A stretch of 64,000 nt of DNA from an uncultured Flavobacteriales bacterium (GCA_943788115.1 CALSPA010000013.1:1-64000), one strand, 5' to 3'. Shown: positions 1-9,700, counted from the first letter of the stretch. A program made the numbers and translations. The notes: a model not told the origin generated them from the sequence alone.

Positions 1-1326
1 ATTTTGAAGAAATAAATCCCTCTATTTAAACCTTCCTTATTAATGGTGATTTGATCTCCAAAAACACCTTCCTGAGTCTTAGCTACTCTTCCATACAGAT
101 CATAAATTACTAAGGTGTGGAAAGATTCTACAGGGTTATAAAACTTAAGAACACTTGTGTTACTAAGTGGGTTGGGGTATAAGCTGTAATTGTTGGTGCC
201 TACAAAATCTTCAAATACTTCAATTGGTCCTGAGCATTCGTTGTTGCAACTACAGAAAGCGTTGCGTTAGTTCCCATTGCGTTTGGATAGTTTTGATCGA
301 GATTCCTCCACTATGGATTACCTTGTATCACATATAGTCTAAATAGCTATTATCTGTTCCCACATCACCTCCAGTAACTTGTGATATGTCCCGATTACCT
401 TAAATCCTCCACAGCTGTTTTGTAAAGGCCCTGTGAGTGTTTCCATGTATTTGACCTGCAGTCTCCTCCTATAGGGATCATACAATCGGTATAAAAGTCT
501 CCACTAATTACTAAATACTCCCTGCTACTCTCATTTGCACCTGTATTGATAAATATCCTGCACCTTGAATGATTTTGGAAATTGGAAAATAGAGAAGGAT
601 GGATAGATGTACTCCATGTATAGCATCTCCAATGGATATGATTACCGCTGATTTTCAAAAGTTACATCTGATGAAGATGGCTTGCTTACGTGTGAATTTA
701 TATGAATTGATCCCCTGAATTATATGATATTGTAGCGAGAAGCTTGTATCTATTGTATGGACTTTGAAAGTTCTTTCTCCATTATTATTGCCCTCCATTG
801 TTAATTGTGTAGCTTCCCGTATTCCCATTAATTTCTATTGGACATTACGATCTATGTTTCCAATAGTGTAATTGTTAATGAAATCTCCTGCTTTCCATGT
901 CCATATACTTGCAGCATTTATGATACCATGATGTTAGTATTTGCTCCTCCTCTAAACATTAAACTACCATTTTCGATGTCTGGGGTCCCGTTATTAATTT
1001 CGGTCGCTCCATAGTTCATCAATATTCCTCCATTTTGGATTGACATGTCATTGCTAGAAATGGTTCCGTTGTTGCATACTGCTGCCTCCCATTTTTTATA
1101 TGAAGGTCCTCTAGTTAAGCTCTCCCTCCAGGTTTTATGCAAAAAACTTCATCCTTAGCTTCTACTCGATCTTATCATATGAGCATCATTGAGTGCTCCT
1201 GAAAGGGTGGAGGTGCAGCTAGTGCATTGAGCTATAATAATTGTTGGAAAATAAAGCCAGAATAATGGTGCAGGTAATTAACTGATATTTAATCTGAAAA
1301 AGATTCTGGGGTAGTCTTGTTTTCAT
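1..1326 (-). pseudogene. Broken T9SS type A cargo protein, C-terminus runs off the window
   Basis: On the minus strand the frames join into one secreted protein. It starts at 1326 with a hydrophobic leader (MKTRLPQNLFQ..., then a LALFSNN core) and a Cys-rich start (CTSCTST). A middle section is rich in short NNG/ENG/QNGG turns (918-1142), typical of beta-helix surface proteins. The C-terminus is a T9SS type A sorting domain with YPNP at about 150-185 and a YDLYGRV-like strand at about 85-110. Coding continuity is lost at least four times (around 1140-1250, 900, 660 and 390), so no single frame covers it. I infer an exported surface protein of unknown function that is either decayed or damaged by indel errors. 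The sorting domain appears nearly complete; its last residues may lie beyond base 1. Confidence 0.6.
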
Positions 1327-1426
1327 AGTTTCTGTTTTAGTAATTTAACAAAAAATTAACAAATACTGTGCCGAAATCCTTTTGAAGCCTGTTGATCTTG
1401 ATTTTATATTCTAAATATTTTAAAAA

Positions 1427-1879
1427 TTAATTAGCTACTACACTAGTAATTTTTAAGTATAAATTTGGCTTATCTTGATAATAGCTCACATCATTTACTG
1501 TTTTACTTACTCCACCTGCTCCAGCAGAACACGTAGCATCTATGGAAGCTTGATCTAGTTCTGGTCCGTATTCTGTCCAATTGAATGAGGTACTCTCGTT
1601 ATCAAATGATACTTCGTCTGCAGCATTGTAATGTAAATGAGAGGAAGAAGAGTGGCTATCTGCACCAACTGTTCGGCTCCAAGTTTGGCATTGTTCATGA
1701 GAATCGAAAGTAAGGGTGTTTCCTGTGGTAATGTAGTTTCCTGAATTATCTAGCGTATATGCATCAATGGTTATTGTGTAAGTAATAGAACTGTCTTCTA
1801 CTTTATTACAGCAAGTGAAAATCAAAATAATCACTAAACTTAATAAATGGTTTGTGTAATTTATTGATTTTTTTTTCAT
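1427..1879 (-). CDS. Small exported lipoprotein of unknown function
   Basis: I chose the ATG at 1879 because it gives a standard lipoprotein leader: MKKKS, a hydrophobic core, then the lipobox-like FTCC with Cys near residue 22. An in-frame ATG at 1915 would add 12 polar residues ahead of the leader. The mature part (about 130 residues) is rich in Ser, Thr and Asp and has two further Cys. I recognise no domain. It probably sits in the outer or inner membrane facing the periplasm. It lies 3-40 bases downstream of the methyltransferase fusion gene on the same strand and could be co-transcribed with it. Confidence 0.6.
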   Translation of the reverse strand: MKKKSINYTNHLLSLVIILIFTCCNKVEDSSITYTITIDAYTLDNSGNYITTGNTLTFDSHEQCQTWSRTVGADSHSSSSHLHYNAADEVSFDNESTSFNWTEYGPELDQASIDATCSAGAGGVSKTVNDVSYYQDKPNLYLKITSVVAN

Positions 1880-1918
1880 GATTATTTTTTTCTTTAATTG
1901 CGTACGTACTAGCACATG

Positions 1919-3295
1919 TTAATTTTTTTGAGCCTCTATTAATATATTACCATTTTGCTGGTTAGAAACTAAAGCTCCTGGATTTTTGGAATAGCCAACA
2001 TACTTGACTTTCGTAACCTTTAATCCACATTTTTTCATTAATAAGTTAATTTCGTTTAAAGTGAAATAATGAATAAAAGCAATTTCATTTAGCCCTTTTT
2101 TTCTGTAAAAAATGTCTCCTCGTTGATAGCCAAATTCTTTCATGTTTTTTTCGTCAAATGATTGATCTGCAAGTCTTCCCCATTCATTTGTATTTTTTAG
2201 ACTGAAAACATCAAAGTAGATTGTTCCATTATCTGTTAAATAGGATGCTATTTTTTTAAGAGTAGTAATTCGTGCCTCTTCAGAAGCTAGGTGACCAAAA
2301 GCATATAAAAAGGTGATTACATCAAAAAATTCTCCTATATGAGTATCGTCATTTGCCCAATCTTGATGGAAAGTCCTTAATCCTCTTGATTCGGCTATTT
2401 TACACATGTCTTTACTAATGTCCACACCAAAAATTTCGTAAGCTCTATTTGATAATTCTTTTATGCGTAAAGCTCTTCTTCCAGTGCCAGTAGCAATATC
2501 TAGGTGTTTTAAGACTTCTTTTTTCTCTTTAATGCTGCTGGCAATAATTTGGTCTATAGAATCGATGTATAGTTTACGGTTGGGTTGGTTGAAATCTGAA
2601 AAATCATATTTCATAGATTGCTCACCAAAGTAGGCGGCATTCATTTTATTTATTTGAAAATCCGATGGTTTCGGGTTAAGATACGTAATGTGATGGCTTT
2701 TATTGTCGTTGAGTTTTTCAAATGATATAAATTCAAAAGCTTTCTCACGTATTTCCTTAAAGTGCCCCTGCTCTTGACTCCATTTGGCAGTTTTGGCATT
2801 TTTACTAAGAACTCCCATTGCACATTTTTCCAAATTGAAAATTTCCATTCCTTCAAAACTGTGAATTGCAGGATAATAAAAATGCAATGTAATTGCTCTT
2901 TTGTTTTTAGAATTGTTTCTGAGCTTATGAATAATTCCATCTGGCTCTGGTGCTATTCCCTTTCTCCTGAACCTTTCTATAGAATGTTCTATAAGTTGAT
3001 TATTTTTTAGCTCATAGCTTATATTATCTAATTCTCCTTCTAAAACCAAAACATAACCAAATAAACCTTTATGGTAATGAACAGCGCTTTCCACTTCTGC
3101 AGGCCAATTAATAAGCACACATTCAAATGGTTCTAAAGTATGAATATATCTTCCGTAATCTCCTTGGCTTTGAGGTTCATTAATAAAAGATTCATAATTG
3201 AGCTGATCTATATTAATTGATTTAACAAATTCTCCTAATTTCTCAAAGGTGACTTCTTTATTAAATAGACTGATTTTTTCTTTAAGATTGTTCAT
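1919..3295 (-). CDS. Cysteine-dioxygenase-like cupin fused to a SAM-dependent methyltransferase
   Basis: The 458-residue protein has two domains. Residues about 45-145 are a cupin of the cysteine dioxygenase type: an HxH pair (H73, H75) followed by VLEGEL, a third histidine in IIHKLRNNS (H123) and the LHFYYPA strand (137-143), matching the Fe(II) three-His site of thiol dioxygenases. Residues about 260-385 are a class I methyltransferase with motif I DIATGTGRR (266-274) and acidic post-I GVDIS (290-294). Thiol dioxygenases oxidise cysteine or a small thiol to the sulfinate; the methyltransferase substrate is unknown. The fusion suggests successive steps on one small sulfur compound, but that is inference. 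No signal peptide, so cytoplasmic. The ATG at 3295 starts directly before a plausible N-terminal helix. Confidence 0.75.
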   Translation of the reverse strand: MNNLKEKISLFNKEVTFEKLGEFVKSINIDQLNYESFINEPQSQGDYGRYIHTLEPFECVLINWPAEVESAVHYHKGLFGYVLVLEGELDNISYELKNNQLIEHSIERFRRKGIAPEPDGIIHKLRNNSKNKRAITLHFYYPAIHSFEGMEIFNLEKCAMGVLSKNAKTAKWSQEQGHFKEIREKAFEFISFEKLNDNKSHHITYLNPKPSDFQINKMNAAYFGEQSMKYDFSDFNQPNRKLYIDSIDQIIASSIKEKKEVLKHLDIATGTGRRALRIKELSNRAYEIFGVDISKDMCKIAESRGLRTFHQDWANDDTHIGEFFDVITFLYAFGHLASEEARITTLKKIASYLTDNGTIYFDVFSLKNTNEWGRLADQSFDEKNMKEFGYQRGDIFYRKKGLNEIAFIHYFTLNEINLLMKKCGLKVTKVKYVGYSKNPGALVSNQQNGNILIEAQKN

Positions 3296-3489
3296 ATTTT
3301 ATAAAGTATTCAAAAAAGCTATAGCGTTTTAAATTTTTCTAATTCTAATGTTTATTAGCCTATTTTCTAAATATAGCTATACAATTTAATTTATGACAGA
3401 GCGTCTTATTAAGATTTTGAAAAATAATTGAAGTTTCGTACCATTTTTCACTTTTCACTTTATATGAATGAATCTTAACCTTTATCATA

Positions 3490-3890
3490 ATGAAAAAAGT
3501 AATCTTTACTTTCTGGTAATCCCAACTCCATTGTTATTGTAGAAGATGCCGAAAACATTCTTATGGAAAGAAGCCCACACAGAAGTGGTGATAATTTCTA
3601 ACATTCTAAACATTGCAGATGGTCTACTTGCAGATTGCCTAAACATACAAATGATTTGTACCTTTAATACCAACATAGCTGCTATTGACAGGGCACTGCT
3701 AAGAAAAGGGAGGATAATAGCTAGCTATGAGTTTGATTGCCTTACCATAGACAAAACTCTTCAGCTTATAAAAGATAAGAACATAGATTATGTAACAGAG
3801 AAGGGTTTAACGCTTGCAGAAATATTTAACACACACACAAAGCAAGACAAAAACTTAAAACAACCTTCTCTAATAGGTTTTAGAAATTAA
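3490..3890 (+). pseudogene. 3' remnant of an AAA+ ATPase
   Basis: Frames combine to give the C-terminal half of an AAA ATPase. A Walker B-like stretch IVIVEDAEN is read at about 3529-3555, then SPHRSGDN, a stop at about 3598, and after a frame change SNILNIADGLL, ICTFNT (sensor 1 region) and ALLRKGRI (arginine-finger region), ending at 3890. The Walker A part is missing; only a short out-of-frame start (MKKVIFT) precedes it. The family is BCS1-like or bacterial AAA proteins of this layout. It cannot make a working ATPase and is a deletion remnant. The small membrane protein gene at 3896 follows after 5 bases. Confidence 0.6.
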
Positions 3891-3895
3891 AAAAA

Positions 3896-4111
3896 ATGAT
3901 TATACTGTATTTATACTTATTAATTGGCCTAGTTTGGTTTTTAACTATAACTATTTACAACAGAAAAGAATTTAATGGTCTTAAATTTCTAGTTGGTATT
4001 CTTGCTTATCCTTTGTTGTTTCCAGTGTTCTTTCACTTGCAATTCAAAAAGGCCCTTCTTTTTAGAAAGACTTTAAAGGGCTTTAATGCTTTTAAGATTT
4101 TTACTCTTTAA
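3896..4111 (+). CDS. Small two-helix membrane protein, C-terminus frameshifted
   Basis: This encodes 71 residues with a hydrophobic helix at about 2-20, a short basic loop and a second helix at about 31-48. I recognise no family. At the stop (CTTTAA) the +1 frame continues without interruption to 4196, adding about 28 polar, acidic residues ending in IDEDVF. The native protein may therefore be about 100 residues, with the shift near 4105. It starts 5 bases after the AAA ATPase remnant on the same strand. If the extension is real, its stop overlaps the 3' end of the minus-strand DUF2238 gene. Confidence 0.45.
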   Translation: MIILYLYLLIGLVWFLTITIYNRKEFNGLKFLVGILAYPLLFPVFFHLQFKKALLFRKTLKGFNAFKIFTL

Positions 4112-4192
4112 TGATTATGGTTTTAGGGAAAAAGAAGTGAACTATCATTTTTCAGAAAATGACTTTAACCCTAAAATAGATGAGGATGTTTT

Positions 4193-4828
4193 TTAGCTTA
4201 CTTTTTTCTTTTGAATAATATATAAAACAACGCTGTTATTGTTGATCCAATCATGGCAAGAGCCATGTCTTTTTTGGGCATCCCATACATCACCCTGCTG
4301 TCCGTTATAATCTATTGCTAAATCTCCATTTATAAGAGTAAGTATCCACTCAAAAATTTCGTAAAAAACACTTAGAGATTGTAAGAGTGCCCATGCAATA
4401 ATTACTTTAGTTACTTTCTTAATTTTTAGAGATGAAAAGAGCTCAAATAAATAGGGTAGTATAAGTATTCCAAATGAGAAATGAACAAATCGATCGTAAT
4501 GGTTTCTAGAACTGTTTAATTCCCACCCAAGAATTGTATTCAACCAATCCTCATAAGGTACAAATGAGTAAATCCATCTTGCACCTATAATATGAATTAA
4601 AATAAAAAGAGCTACTCCGATAAATGGTGCTATGCTAAGCTTGTTTCTTTTTAGATCTACCAGTAATATTAGGCTTATTAGTAATGTGCCTAAGTGTTGT
4701 AAAAATTGTTCGTTTGGATAAACAGGATTTATTGTAGTAATGATTGTTGCTATTACAAGGACAGCAATAATAATTAGTTTTATTTTATTGATTTTAATCA
4801 AGGTGGTCATGGTAGCTTTATTTAACAT
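4193..4828 (-). CDS. DUF2238 (YjdF-type) integral membrane protein with one frameshift near its C-terminus
   Basis: The 211-residue product has about six membrane helices and the family signature RNHYDRFVHFSFG, followed by YEIFEW and GDVWDAQK, which matches DUF2238/YjdF inner-membrane proteins of unknown function. After DAQK the sequence becomes atypical (RHGSCHDW). Removing one base from the six-T run at 4270-4275 (A on the coding strand) restores the family ending DMALAMIGS, then a final helix and a stop at 4198. The current frame is therefore a single-base slip affecting the last 25 or so codons. The start could be the ATG at 4828 or the one six codons later. Confidence 0.75.
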   Translation of the reverse strand: MLNKATMTTLIKINKIKLIIIAVLVIATIITTINPVYPNEQFLQHLGTLLISLILLVDLKRNKLSIAPFIGVALFILIHIIGARWIYSFVPYEDWLNTILGWELNSSRNHYDRFVHFSFGILILPYLFELFSSLKIKKVTKVIIAWALLQSLSVFYEIFEWILTLINGDLAIDYNGQQGDVWDAQKRHGSCHDWINNNSVVLYIIQKKKVS

Positions 4829-5046
4829 ATTATATAATGCTAATATTATAGAAAAGGAACTGAAATGTTAAAGTTGTTTTATGAACAATCAATTTAACAC
4901 AATTTTTTTTGTGTCGTAATTATAAAAACATAAAAGAAAAATCTCAAAAGTGATTATTATAAAAGACACTATTTCTGTAGCTGTTCCATATACTTCTCTT
5001 GCATTAGAAATAAATAGATTTTAAATTCAAATGATACAAATTGTAG

Positions 5047-6207
5047 TTAAATTTTCATTCCAAGTACACAAACATCGTCAACTTGTTCTAGGTCTTTTTT
5101 CCAGCTTTCAAGTCGTTCTAAAATAATTTGTTTTTGTTCTTGCATGGGTTGTTCGTAGATACTCAATAGAAGTTTCTTAAAAGGAGAATACATGAATTTT
5201 TTTCCTTTTACTCCTCCAAATTGATCTACATATCCATCGGAAAATAGATATATTATATCATTCGATTCTGTTTCAATACTATGAGTAGTGAAAGGCGTGC
5301 TTTTTTGGTGTTTACCTATAGGTTGTTTATCTCCTTTTGTTACCATTAATTTACCTTTTCTGATGAGCCAAAGTGGATTGTTTGCACCAGCAAAAGTTAA
5401 CTTGTTTGTTTTGTTATTGATGCTACAAATCGAAATGTCCATACCATCTTTAACATCTTGATCAGATTTTTCAAACTGTTGAATAACTAAATCTCTAGCT
5501 TTATCTAAAATTTCTCCAGGAGAAGTAAGTTTAAATTCTTTTATACATCGGTTTAAAGCATTATGACAAATTACACTTACAATAGCACCAGGAACACCAT
5601 GACCTGTGCAATCAGCTACAGCAATAAATGTGAATCCATTGGCTTTTTCATTCCAATAAAAATCTCCGCTAACAACATCTTTTGGTTTAAATAATATAAA
5701 GTGGTTTTTTAAATTTTCCGAAAGCATTTTTTCAGTAGGTAAAATAGCGTTTTGAATACGCTGTGCATAGTTGATACTTGCATTAATATTAGAATTTTTC
5801 TCTTCAATTTCTTCATAAGCAAGCTGAGTCTTTTGCTTTTGCTTTTCTATAATTATTTTTTGTTTATTACTAAGCTTCAAACGATTATATATAAAAAATC
5901 CAAATGCTAGTGCTAAGACTAATATGAAGAGTAAGAAATAGATAAAATGAGTCTCTTTTTCATTTTTTATCATCTCAGAATTGATTTGTTCTTGTTGAAA
6001 TTTTATTTGTTCTTGTTGTAGTGCTTTATCTTTTTCAAGAACTTCCATTTTTTTTTTGTTCAATTCACTCTCTAGAGATTCAAGTTTAGTTGAACTTTCC
6101 TGGTTAATGGAACTAGATTTTAAATCCGAATATTGTATGTATGCATCTAATGCTTTTCTATATTTTTTTGTCTTCAATGTAAAAATCTGAAAGAACTTTG
6201 TTGGCAT
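5047..6207 (-). CDS. SpoIIE-type PP2C serine/threonine phosphatase, 3' part of a split TPR-SpoIIE gene
   Basis: In order: the end of a TPR region, a coiled coil rich in Gln, Lys and Glu (about 40-80), one membrane helix (about 88-107), a second coiled coil, then a SpoIIE/PP2C domain (about 145-386). The domain shows KDVVSGDFYW, ADCTGHGVPGA, DGMDIS and LFSDGYVDQFGG, the Asp/Gly signatures of metal-dependent phosphatases; the C-terminus is DDVCVLGMKI. Such proteins dephosphorylate regulatory partners of the SpoIIAA/SiaC type. It joins the TPR part at 6158-7048 through a one-base shift in the seven-T run at 6163-6169: removing one base reads ...FYIEDKKYRKALDAY without a break. The apparent start at 6207 is an artefact of that shift. 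Confidence 0.85.
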   Translation of the reverse strand: MPTKFFQIFTLKTKKYRKALDAYIQYSDLKSSSINQESSTKLESLESELNKKKMEVLEKDKALQQEQIKFQQEQINSEMIKNEKETHFIYFLLFILVLALAFGFFIYNRLKLSNKQKIIIEKQKQKTQLAYEEIEEKNSNINASINYAQRIQNAILPTEKMLSENLKNHFILFKPKDVVSGDFYWNEKANGFTFIAVADCTGHGVPGAIVSVICHNALNRCIKEFKLTSPGEILDKARDLVIQQFEKSDQDVKDGMDISICSINNKTNKLTFAGANNPLWLIRKGKLMVTKGDKQPIGKHQKSTPFTTHSIETESNDIIYLFSDGYVDQFGGVKGKKFMYSPFKKLLLSIYEQPMQEQKQIILERLESWKKDLEQVDDVCVLGMKI

Positions 6208-7048
6208 TCCATTCCCATCTTTTAAGCTTGTTGTCTTTAGCCATTTTTAGCCCATCATTTACTGATTTATAAGCAAGTTCTTTCTTATTTAAAACCCAAT
6301 AGCTACCAGCCATATTTATCCTAACAATAGTCATTCCTGAAAGATCATTAATAGAATCAAATCTATTTTTAGCAATTAAATTATATTCTAATGCTTTTTT
6401 ATATTTTTTATTTTTAGAACTAATATTAGCTAGCATAGAAAGATTATTGTTAATGAATGGGCCGTAATTTAGTATTGAATTTAAACGATAAGCTTCTTTA
6501 ATTAATGAGTCTGCACTTTTATAGTCTTCCTTTTTATAGTAACTAATTCCTATGTTATGCAGCGAAGTTGATAAGAAAAGGGTGTCATTAATTTCTATTG
6601 ATTTTGCAATTAGTTTTTTATATATTTTGATGGCTTTATCGAATTTTTCAACTCTATTAAAATAATCGGCTTCTGCATTATAAAGTCTCATGCTATATTT
6701 GTCTGGTGTACTATCGTTTAGGTATTTTTTTCCATTATGAATGTGTTCTGCAGTAGTTATCATATCACCATTTGCAGAAGTTTCATAGCTCATATAGCTA
6801 TATAGCATTGCAATTATTGATTTGTCTTTAGTTTTTTTTGCTAGCTCAATTGCCTTTTTATACCAAAAACAAAACTCATCAAGATTTGAATAAGAATGAG
6901 CATCTCCCTGATCTATGCAGAAAGATATTTTATCACTTGTATCTTTTATGTTGTGAAAATCTATAAGTAAACTGTCTTTATGATTGTCTTGCGATAAAAA
7001 GAAAAACACAAATGAATTAAATAGAATCGTAATTAATAGTCTTGACAT
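6158..7048 (-). CDS. Signal peptide and TPR sensor region, 5' part of the split TPR-SpoIIE gene
   Basis: The 296 residues begin with a signal peptide (about 1-19, MSRLLITILF) and continue with at least five TPR-like helix pairs (for example NIGISYYKKEDYKSADSLI and LSMLANISSKNKKYKKALEY). The repeat region lies outside the inner membrane and would feed through the membrane helix to the cytoplasmic phosphatase encoded by 5047-6207. The two pieces together make a protein of about 665 residues, the usual length for Bacteroidota TPR-SpoIIE proteins. The ORF ends at a premature TAG caused by the 6163-6169 homopolymer. Confidence 0.8.
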   Translation of the reverse strand: MSRLLITILFNSFVFFFLSQDNHKDSLLIDFHNIKDTSDKISFCIDQGDAHSYSNLDEFCFWYKKAIELAKKTKDKSIIAMLYSYMSYETSANGDMITTAEHIHNGKKYLNDSTPDKYSMRLYNAEADYFNRVEKFDKAIKIYKKLIAKSIEINDTLFLSTSLHNIGISYYKKEDYKSADSLIKEAYRLNSILNYGPFINNNLSMLANISSKNKKYKKALEYNLIAKNRFDSINDLSGMTIVRINMAGSYWVLNKKELAYKSVNDGLKMAKDNKLKRWEWNANKVLSDFYIEDKKI

Positions 7049-7129
7049 ATAGTGGAGTAATTAAAAGAAAACAATGGTTTTTAAGATAGTTCAAAAATAT
7101 AACTCATTTAGTTAAAAGAAAATTCAATA

Positions 7130-8699
7130 TTATTTCTTCAAAATTTTAATTATAGCTTTTTTATCTTCATTATCTCTTATTTCAATGTAATAATAACCAG
7201 GTGCTAAATCAATATTTAGATCAAGCATTTGAGTGTTATTAAATGAATTTTCATTAATAAGTTGTCCATTTAAGCTTAATGTTTTTGTGAGAATTGTAGA
7301 GTGAATTTCACCAAGATCTATAGTTAAATCACCAGCTGTTGGATTAGGGAAAACAATAATTTCTTGTCCAAAAGTATTCTCGATTACGCCAATATTTGAA
7401 ATTGAAATACAATCAGAAATAGAGTTGCAGCCATTTTGGGTAACCTTAACTGCGTAATTTCCATTGGTTGAGGCGGTAAAACTTTGGTTGGTTTCACCAT
7501 TAATTAGAGAAAAACCATTGTCACAATCTAACCATTGATATGCAGCCCCGCCTTAAATTTGCGGATAGCACATTTCCATTTGCAGAAATTGAGTTGTCAA
7601 TTACAATAATTGTTATAGAATCTGTAGACGAATTAGAACAAGGCCCAGGTGTAGTATAAGTAATGGCGTGAGGGCCACCTGCAGAGTTTAGTAAATCAAC
7701 TACACCAGTATTTGGATCTAGAGTTAATCCAAAAGATGTTGTAGTGAATGTGCCACCGGGAAGACCCGTGATAACAGGAGTTGTTATTCCTAGGTTTGCA
7801 CAATAAGTTGAGCTAGAATAGCTGAAATCTGCGTTATCAGTAGGTTCAATTACTACAGTGAATTGTGTAGTTCCCCCAGAATATGAATAGGTGATAATGT
7901 AAACTCCAGGTGTTGATAATGAAAGGTCAATTTCTCCACTATTTGAATCTATTGATAGACCTGTAGATGAAGAGAAAGTTCCACCACTATTACCATTTAT
8001 TGTAGGTGATGGGTCAGTTTCATTTTGACAATAAATACCTTGAGCATATGTTATTGATGTAGAAACACTTTCTGGAATGGTTAATGAAACTGCAGGTGAT
8101 GCATTGTCACCAGATGTACTTCCGTTTCCATTTACTGCTAATCCTACTCCATAAAAAGTTACATCTCCAATTCCTGAATTTGGAGCAGTCCAAGGAAGTG
8201 CAAAAATGCCTGTACTTGATGTTCCTAAATGTTCTGCATATTGTAACCCTCCACCAGTAGATACTAAATTTGTAACCTGCGTATTGGATGTTGATGGTGT
8301 ACCCATTAATCCAGCTTGCCAGTTATTACTTGTTAGAGCAACCCCCTGGAAACCGTAAGAACTGGAAGAGTTACTTGTAACTTCAAAATTTAACGTATAA
8401 GAAGTTCCTGGATTATAAGCAGTAATAATATTTCCATTTGCATCAGAAACAGTAATTGATAGAGCGGTATTTAAACTGGCTCCACCATGACATCCTGCAC
8501 AAGTTGCACCTGCAGAAATTGGACTGCCTGTTTTGTCTCCTAAGCCCATAGCAGCTGCACCATTTGATCGAGGCTTAAAGTCCTCAATTAAACATCTTTC
8601 AGAATTTGTTTTAAAGCTGAATATAAAAGCAGTTGCTAGAATGATAAGAACGAGAAAACTATTTTTTAATATAATTTTTTTATTTACAATGTAATTCAT
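7130..8699 (-). CDS. Exported CxxCH (choice-of-anchor V type) protein with T9SS type A sorting domain, frameshifted at about 7548
   Basis: The first open part is 7521-8699: signal anchor (about 10-30), then GATCAGCHGG (CxxCH at 67-71), as in the choice-of-anchor V family, and a beta domain to about residue 210. Two copies of a 76-residue repeat follow (YCxxx..PxIxGxxGGxFSS..GxIDL). At about 7545-7552 one extra G (coding strand) shifts the frame. Correcting it restores ANL(S/R)GAAYQWLDCDNG and a C-terminal domain ending in a T9SS type A signal (VFPNPTAG... LKK) with stop at 7130. CxxCH is a haem c or metal motif; whether haem is bound here is not known. The corrected protein is about 520 residues and should be surface-exposed or secreted. 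Confidence 0.75.
7603..8050 (-). repeat. Two 76-residue protein repeats in the CxxCH T9SS protein
   Basis: The Tyr-Cys codons of the two units lie at 8028-8030 and 7800-7802, 228 bases apart. Each unit reads roughly YC-x(6-8)-P-x-I-x-G-x2-GGTF-x5-GL-x-ID-x2-(S/T)G-x-(I/V)DL. The same unit with the same period is found in the broken cargo gene at 26.9-28.2 kb. Confidence 0.7.
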
Positions 8700-9010
8700 G
8701 AGTTTCTAAGTTTATTCTTTAATAAGTTACTAAACTTTTAGTTGATGCTATAAATTTAAATAAGTATTTGATTACTGAATAGTCAAAAGTCTTATTTTTC
8801 AAATAATATAACATCACACTTTAGGGTGAAAGCTATAATTGTTAGCTGTTCTGGTAAATGTGTTCTGCTAGCTAAAATTTTAGTAACAGAAAGAATGTAT
8901 TGTGTAGGAAAAAATATGGATTATTTATTGCTAAAAAGTATCCAAGATGGAGCTATAAAAAGAGCATAAATTTTTTGATGGATCTTTAAGAATTGATTGA
9001 AAAGGTATAA
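8700..9010. other. 311-base intergenic stretch with no supported gene
   Basis: It separates the starts and ends of two minus-strand exported-protein genes. A plus-strand reading frame of 47 residues with a GTG start (8826-8969: VKAIIVSCSGKC..., ending DGAIKRA) is the only open stretch. It has no recognisable family and could be a gene fragment. I see no strong hairpin. The promoter of the 7130-8699 gene should lie near 8700-8760. Confidence 0.4.
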
Positions 9011-9700
9011 TTAGAAATTTCTAGTGACAAACTTTTTTTCAGTTGTTCCATCAGAATAGAAGTAAAGCTGTATTGTGTTGGGTTTGAAATTAGTTTCACG
9101 GCCCAATAAATCAACAATTTTCACAAGTTCTTTTTCCATAGCATTGTTTTCATTTATTCCAACGCCCCAAAATCCGTTGTTTCCTAGAATGTTGATAATG
9201 TCATTAGATAAATCATTTGTTGATAATCCAAGGCCAGTTATATAATTTAAAACCAATGTGCTTGATCCTGGATTATTTTCATTTGGGAGAAATAATAAGA
9301 TTAATGGAATAGCACTTGCACCATATTCTGCATCATAAATCCCGTATTCATTATAGCAGTCATTAAACGTAGGGAATGTTAAATTGTGATTCTGATCCCA
9401 TTGATTAATGTCTGCACAGTCAGCAACATTCCCTTGGAAGTCCTCAATTAGAAAACCAAAAACTTTTACGTTCGCTGTACCTGCTCCAAAAGCTTGATGA
9501 ACTTGCTCTATTTCAGGAGCTAACTGATTACAAGAGCCACACCACATTGCAGAGAAGTCCAATAAAATAGCGTTGCCATTGGCAAGCTCTGAATGCATGT
9601 TATATTGTACCCCATCACAAGAAGTCTTGGTCCAGTCTGGAACTTGAGCAAAATAAAAAGCAATTGTAAGAGTAAATAATAATGTAAAAGTAGATTTCAT
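9011..9700 (-). CDS. Secreted thioredoxin-like protein with C-terminal T9SS-like tail
   Basis: The protein is 229 residues. A signal peptide (about 1-19, ending FAQV) leads into a thioredoxin fold with AMWCGSCNQLAP (CxxC at 54-57) and a cis-Pro candidate in ASAIPLILLF. The last 35 or so residues read KELVKIVDLLGRE...YSDGTTEKKFVTRNF, the short sorting-like tail common on Bacteroidota secreted proteins (LGRE... DGxxEK). It is likely an extracytoplasmic thiol-disulfide oxidoreductase acting on exported proteins; the substrate is unknown. It is transcribed alone, with 86 bases between it and the scar at 9788-10001. Confidence 0.75.
   Translation of the reverse strand: MKSTFTLLFTLTIAFYFAQVPDWTKTSCDGVQYNMHSELANGNAILLDFSAMWCGSCNQLAPEIEQVHQAFGAGTANVKVFGFLIEDFQGNVADCADINQWDQNHNLTFPTFNDCYNEYGIYDAEYGASAIPLILLFLPNENNPGSSTLVLNYITGLGLSTNDLSNDIINILGNNGFWGVGINENNAMEKELVKIVDLLGRETNFKPNTIQLYFYSDGTTEKKFVTRNF

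Noticed and set aside
8826..8969. 47-residue GTG-start frame as a gene
   Set aside because: No family match that I recognise and no promoter or neighbour that supports it; reported only as content of an intergenic stretch.
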